Part shown: positions 59,099 to 64,000 of the stretch, piece by piece
Layout: every line of letters starts with the position of its first letter
Position numbering within the stretch: position 1 is the stretch's first letter
Origin: Eubacterium sp.
GTDB taxonomy: Bacteria; Bacillota; Clostridia; Lachnospirales; Lachnospiraceae
Direction of reading: 5' to 3'
Assembly (NCBI GenBank): GCA_022794015.1
Contig: JAAWDZ010000068.1
Coordinates: 1-64,000, forward strand
Length of the DNA: 64,000 bases
Notes under the pieces: generated by a model
Databases searched by the model: none
Told to the model about the DNA's origin: nothing
Seen by the model: the letters and a program-made list of their open reading frames with translations, nothing else
Made by a program: the position numbers and the translations under genes

Positions 59099-59725
59099 TT
59101 ATTCCAAACGCTCCACCTTACTAACGGATACTTCATAGGCAACTCGCTTTTCCGTAACGTTTTCTCCGATTTTTTTCACATATTCGCGGCTCTGAATCCT
59201 GCCCCAGATCTCCACATGGCTGCCTACCTCGAAGCCGGACGCAAACCGTGCGTTCCTTCCCCAGCAGATGCAGGGTATGTAATCCGACTTTCCATATGAG
59301 CGGTTGACTGCAATCAGTAAATCGGCAATTTCCCTGCCAAGCGGCGTTTTCCGATAGATCGGTTCTTTGCATACATAGCCGTCCAGATAAATCTGGTTAC
59401 TCTTATATTCCTCCGATTCTGCTTCAATCAATTCGAGCTCTCTTGCAAAGACGGAAAGCACCAGTCTGTTTTTCTTTTCCTCGTGCCTGTTATAGGAACG
59501 AAACTGCCCTGTCACATAAATCAACTGCCCCTCATAATCCTGCGTAGTGTCCAAAAGACGCTCGGATACCATGATGGGAATGATATCAACAAAGTCACTC
59601 AAACGGTTTACGGAAACGTCTACCATATAAAATCCCTCTCCATAGACCTCGTGGCTGTACTGAAAATCAGATATGATCGTTCCTACAATAGACACCTGGT
59701 TGTTTTCAAAAATTTTATCTGCCAT
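59099..59725 (-). CDS. Single-stranded DNA-binding-like (OB-fold) protein
   Basis: NQVSIVGTIISDFQYSHEVYGEGFYMVDVSVNRLSD...YIPCICWGRNARFASGFEVGSHVEIWGRIQSREY. Confidence 0.82.
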   Translation of the reverse strand: MADKIFENNQVSIVGTIISDFQYSHEVYGEGFYMVDVSVNRLSDFVDIIPIMVSERLLDTTQDYEGQLIYVTGQFRSYNRHEEKKNRLVLSVFARELELIEAESEEYKSNQIYLDGYVCKEPIYRKTPLGREIADLLIAVNRSYGKSDYIPCICWGRNARFASGFEVGSHVEIWGRIQSREYVKKIGENVTEKRVAYEVSVSKVERLE

Positions 59726-59964
59726 GAATTTTTCTCCCTTCCTCTTTCCCGGCTTTATTCTTCCGGTGAACTGTACATCAACGGCATTTCGATTTGTTAC
59801 AATAATATATGCAGAAAAGCCCAGTTTAGTACCTGTCTGCCCGCATATGAATGCTTACTGGATATTTTTACCATGTAACTGATACAAAAATGCGCTTTTT
59901 ATGTCGATAGAAGTTCAATTTATTTTCAGAAAGGAATTTCCAGAGAAAAACACACAAAATACGA

Positions 59965-59990
59965 CAGAAGGATGCTTTTGCATCCCTCTG
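59965..59990. terminator. Terminator of the GH2 gene
   Basis: CAGAAGGATGC tttt GCATCCCTCTG hairpin. Confidence 0.7.
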
Positions 59991-60005
59991 CCGCAAAAAT
60001 CACAA

Positions 60006-63000
60006 TTACTTCACTGTTACGGACTTCTTCTGTCCTTTTCCTGCAAAGAGCTTCTTATAATCTGCTTTCTTTCCAGACGGCACCTTAATGACTGCCTTGG
60101 AAGAAATATTCTTGAATGCCGAAGCTCCGACACTCTTAATGCCTTTGCCTTTTACTACAATGCTCTTCAGCTTCTTGTCGCCATAGAACGCTTTTTTGCC
60201 AATTGCAGTTACATTCTTGCCAATGGTTACTTTCTGAAGCTTGGTCATGCCCTTAAATGCATTGTTCGCAATAGAGGTCACCTGCAGTTTCACGCCGCCA
60301 ATCTTCACAGACGATGCAATTGTCACAGACTTTAGTCCCTTCGACTTCACGCCATACGCTTCTGCCTGCTTCTTTTCTACATTCGTCACACGGTATTTCA
60401 CATTCTTGTACGTAATGGTGTCGCCCGCTTTGACAGCACCGGAAACCTTCAATTTCGCAATTTCATCCTGAATCTGCTTTATAGCTGCCAGCGCGTCCGC
60501 TTTATCCTTCTGCAGCTTTGAAATCTCTTCCTGCAGTTTAGGAATTGAACTGGATTCTTTTTCCAGCTCTTCTATCTTATTCTGCAGATCTGCAATTTTT
60601 TTAGCTTCTTCTTTTAACTTCCCGATCTCAGTCTGAAGCTCTTTAATCTTTGAAACCTCTGCCTCCAAGCCTGCAATCTTGTCTGCCTGCTCCTTTAATT
60701 TGTCGATATCCTCGCGCAGACCGGAAATCTTATCTACTTCCTTCTTTAAGTCGTCCAGCTGTGCCGTAACCTGTTTTAGTTCGGCAATATCGCTCTGCAT
60801 GCCTTCAATTTTAGCGACCTCGGTTACTAATCCCGGAATCTTGTTTGCTTCTGTTTTTAAATTATTCAATTCCGTCTCAAGATCGTCAATTCTTCCAATT
60901 TCATTCTCAAGGTCAGAAAGTTTCTCTACCTGTCCCTGCAGCGTCTGTAATGCCGTATTCAGGCCATTCACATCATCTATTATTTTATTTACGTCTTCCA
61001 TCTTTGCCGCTTCATCTTTGAGCGCGCCTATCTGAGCATACAGCTCGTTTATTCTTCCAGATTCCGTTTCCAGATCTTCTATCTTCGCCGCTTCATCCTG
61101 AAGTTTATCTATCTGAGCTTGAATCTGAATAACCTTCTGTGCGTTCTCTTCTGCCTTCTTCTTCAGAGTTTCTATCTTCTCGGCTTCTTTCTTCAGCCTT
61201 GTAATTTCTTTTTGTATCTGAAGTATCTGGTCGGGTGCATCTTTTAAGCCGCCAATTTCAGCTTCCAGTTCGTCGATCCGATTCTTTAAATCAGTTTCCA
61301 CATCCGACATTTCAAGGACTGTAACATGGGTATTTGCGGTAAACTGCGTACCGTCTGCTGTTTCTGCCGTAATATCTGCTTCACCTGGCCCAACTGCTGT
61401 AATTACACCCTTTTTGTCTACACGTGCTACAGATTCATTAGAAGAAGACCAGATTGCGCTCTGATTGCTTGCATTTGCCGGAGAAACTACTGCCTGTGCC
61501 TGCGTTGTATCTCCCTTTATCAGTTTCGTGTTTTCTGCACTTACCTCAATACCTTCTGCCCAGATCCTTTCATCTAATGCCAAAATCTTCGCATCTGCCC
61601 AGACACCATGGTCATTGGAATCAGCACCGTTTGTTTCAACCACTAATGACAGAAGCTCAACGCCGGATATATCAACAGATACCGGGAAGGACTGCCTGGC
61701 TCGTACATCATTCTTACGGAACAGTTCTACGCCATCCCCTATTACTACAAAGTTAACATTTGGATTTGTACCTGTCTGGCAGGCTGAAATACCTATCCGC
61801 GCTGTAAACAGGTCTGCACCCATTCCTTCTAACCGAAGACCGATTTGTGCCGGCGCATGTGTACCAAGGCCTTTTGGATATGTGACCTGGTTACCATCCT
61901 CAAATACGGTAATTGTACGGATAGCGCCACACCCACATTCGTCCCTTGCATTCGCATGATATCCGCCTTCGTTTATTTCCCAATCCATATCAGAAACATA
62001 AACACTAGATGCAGCTGTTTCTGAAATATGAACGGTATAGGTTTCTTCCACTCCTAAGGAAGACACTGCACGTATTACAGCATCGCCCGGAATCTGCGTT
62101 GCCTGCGTTACTGTTACTTCCACATCATCCGATGCTTTCACAGGAACTATCTGTGGGATATAACCTTCTTTTAAGGTTCCTTTTATTACAGTATAATTAT
62201 AGTTTTTCTTTCCAGCTGTAAAGGACGGTATCTCTACCCCTTTTACCCGGATACCGGATAACGGCATACCGGATTCTACATTGACATTGCTTACTGCCGT
62301 CAGCTCTTTATTATCCGTTGCTTCCGTAATCGGAGTAATGCTAAAGATCTGGCTGTAAGTTTTACCTGGTGAAATAATGTACTTACTTAACGGGCCAGGA
62401 CCGCAGCTTGAACTTCCAAGTCCTCTGGATACCAGAGCTACGGAAAGAATTGTATTCTCCTGTTTTGGAATCTCATACGGATGGTCGTAATCATTCAGAT
62501 CCTCCGACGTATAATGCAATGCGCGGGATTCCATCTTATCGGATGAGGAGATTAAAACTCCCGTTCCATCTTCGGCCCGGAGCGCCGCCCATCTGACGCC
62601 GGTACGGTTTCCGTTTTCTTTCGCCCTTACACGTTTGCTTTCAAACTGATCGGTTACCGTACTTTCATAAACAGCCAGCCTTGCGCCTGTCTGCCTGTCT
62701 GTATAATTTTCCTGTGGTCCTTTTCCAAAATACGTATATCTCTCATATTCCTTCGGAATTGTCATTTTCATACCGATCTTTGCAATATTGCCTGCGTCAG
62801 ACGTCGGTGTGAACGTATTGTTTACCACAACCCTGCCGTTTCCGTAAATCTTATACTCAATGACATTCTCTGAATTAATACCGCTGATCATTCCGGGAAC
62901 AAGTATAGTAACAAATTTCTCTTTTACAGTTACCTTAATTCCGCTCTCATCAATCACAAAATTCTCCGCTGCATTACGCATTGCATCTGAGAAGTTCGGA

Positions 63001-64000
63001 TCATTGCTTCCTTTCGCACGATAATAATCCGGTACCGGTCCGTCTTCTAAGAGTATTTTGCCGTCTGCCTTATAGCTGCTGATATAGCCGGTCGTTTTGT
63101 CTACTACAACTTCAAAATCTTTTCCGTCTGTAAGAGCTGTTTTGCCGGTTACGGTAATGCTTTCATCCGTCTGCGCCACATTTACAGGTCCCATTTTATC
63201 TGCTTCCAGAACTGGCTGAGCTGCTGCGTCGGCATAAGAAAGCTCAAATTCTTCATATGCGATTTCTTCTCCGGCACGTCCGCCATATTCCCCGGCCCAT
63301 ACCTGATCTTCTTTTAAGGTTACAGAGAAATCCAAAACATAATCTGAACCGCCTACTGCCTTTACCTTTGGGAAATTAGCCAGTCTTATAGTGCTTTCTT
63401 CCTCCGGCTCAATATCCTTCTGCTCTTCTGTCAGTTCTCCGCTGCCAATCACACGATCGTCTTCCTTCAATGTCCAGGAAACGTTATACTTATTCAGATT
63501 TGTATTCAATAATTCATTCACAATACGTACTTTGCCGCTGGTTGCTTCACCGTCGTCATAGAAAGAAATTTCCTGATGTACCTTCTTCACTTCATACAGC
63601 TCCGGAGAAGGCGTACGGTCTGCATTTACGATACCGTTTGCGCAGAAATCGTTGTCATGTACCGTTTCATCCCAGTCGCCGCCGTATCCATAATAGGTGT
63701 CGGCATCATATTCAATCACTTTTTCTTCTGCAATTCCCTCTGCAAAATCAATGGAATATACCACGTTGTCTTTTACAGAATCCAGGCTGTCGGCTGTTGC
63801 TGCAAGATCCTCTTCGGTCAATGCTCCTTTGATTACAGCCGCGCGGTCAATCATGCCGTTAAATACTCTGCCGGTATGAGTTGCATTGGTGCCTATCACG
63901 ATATTCCTTGTGTTGGAAGTGGTATCATACGCAGCGCTTTCTGCATTTCTGTTTCCTGCTGCAATTTCCTTTCCATCATAAAACAGCTTATATACCCTGC
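60006..64000 (-). CDS. Giant GH2-family beta-galactosidase, partial: LamG-like insert, GH2 C-terminal domains, NPCBM-like, Big2-like, long coiled coil, BspA-type LRR
   Basis: Frame stays open upstream of the ORF-track start to 64000 (RVYKLFYDGKEIAAGNRNAESAAYDTTSNTRNIVIGTNATHTG). YGGDWDETVHDNDFCANGIVNADRTPSPELYEVKKVHQ; YTYFGKGPQENYTDR; GLGTHAPAQIGLRLEG; VTSIANNAFKGMTKLQKVTIGKNVTAIGKKAFYG. Confidence 0.92.
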   Translation of the reverse strand, partial: RVYKLFYDGKEIAAGNRNAESAAYDTTSNTRNIVIGTNATHTGRVFNGMIDRAAVIKGALTEEDLAATADSLDSVKDNVVYSIDFAEGIAEEKVIEYDADTYYGYGGDWDETVHDNDFCANGIVNADRTPSPELYEVKKVHQEISFYDDGEATSGKVRIVNELLNTNLNKYNVSWTLKEDDRVIGSGELTEEQKDIEPEEESTIRLANFPKVKAVGGSDYVLDFSVTLKEDQVWAGEYGGRAGEEIAYEEFELSYADAAAQPVLEADKMGPVNVAQTDESITVTGKTALTDGKDFEVVVDKTTGYISSYKADGKILLEDGPVPDYYRAKGSNDPNFSDAMRNAAENFVIDESGIKVTVKEKFVTILVPGMISGINSENVIEYKIYGNGRVVVNNTFTPTSDAGNIAKIGMKMTIPKEYERYTYFGKGPQENYTDRQTGARLAVYESTVTDQFESKRVRAKENGNRTGVRWAALRAEDGTGVLISSSDKMESRALHYTSEDLNDYDHPYEIPKQENTILSVALVSRGLGSSSCGPGPLSKYIISPGKTYSQIFSITPITEATDNKELTAVSNVNVESGMPLSGIRVKGVEIPSFTAGKKNYNYTVIKGTLKEGYIPQIVPVKASDDVEVTVTQATQIPGDAVIRAVSSLGVEETYTVHISETAASSVYVSDMDWEINEGGYHANARDECGCGAIRTITVFEDGNQVTYPKGLGTHAPAQIGLRLEGMGADLFTARIGISACQTGTNPNVNFVVIGDGVELFRKNDVRARQSFPVSVDISGVELLSLVVETNGADSNDHGVWADAKILALDERIWAEGIEVSAENTKLIKGDTTQAQAVVSPANASNQSAIWSSSNESVARVDKKGVITAVGPGEADITAETADGTQFTANTHVTVLEMSDVETDLKNRIDELEAEIGGLKDAPDQILQIQKEITRLKKEAEKIETLKKKAEENAQKVIQIQAQIDKLQDEAAKIEDLETESGRINELYAQIGALKDEAAKMEDVNKIIDDVNGLNTALQTLQGQVEKLSDLENEIGRIDDLETELNNLKTEANKIPGLVTEVAKIEGMQSDIAELKQVTAQLDDLKKEVDKISGLREDIDKLKEQADKIAGLEAEVSKIKELQTEIGKLKEEAKKIADLQNKIEELEKESSSIPKLQEEISKLQKDKADALAAIKQIQDEIAKLKVSGAVKAGDTITYKNVKYRVTNVEKKQAEAYGVKSKGLKSVTIASSVKIGGVKLQVTSIANNAFKGMTKLQKVTIGKNVTAIGKKAFYGDKKLKSIVVKGKGIKSVGASAFKNISSKAVIKVPSGKKADYKKLFAGKGQKKSVTVK

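Noticed and set aside
60679-61035. Plus-strand ORF within the GH2 gene
   Set aside because: Antisense to the coiled-coil repeat; composition artefact.

Overview
This 64-kb window looks like chromosome from a spore-forming clostridium, probably Lachnospiraceae-like (inferred from gene content and codon style; no search was run). Housekeeping and sporulation genes: hemW, lepA, gpr, spoIIP, rpsT, mnmA, dapA/dapB with a lysine riboswitch, a corA-like gene and a tRNA-Gly(GCC). Signalling and transport: several two-component systems, one ABC exporter flanked by two of them, and a YesMN-type system with two substrate-binding proteins but no permease. Two very large secreted glycosidases are present: a GH3-like protein of about 2,800 aa with an apparently permuted GH3 plus a second catalytic module, and a GH2 beta-galactosidase that runs off the right edge. 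Both carry long coiled-coil stalks and small C-terminal domains. Accessory items: a NADAR protein and a macrodomain fusion (both ADP-ribose related), a HEPN/MNT toxin-antitoxin pair, a decayed hybrid-type kinase/regulator, and a truncated Rpn-type nuclease. Least explained by ordinary annotation: (i) a nested inverted-repeat element of about 250 nt between gpr and spoIIP, (ii) a MITE-like element upstream of rpsT with a partial copy 18 kb away, (iii) a dispersed palindromic hairpin family, including copies between the lysine riboswitch terminator and dapA, and (iv) a 16.6-kb accessory block separating spoIIP from lepA. Domain calls come from recognising motifs by eye; no database search was possible.
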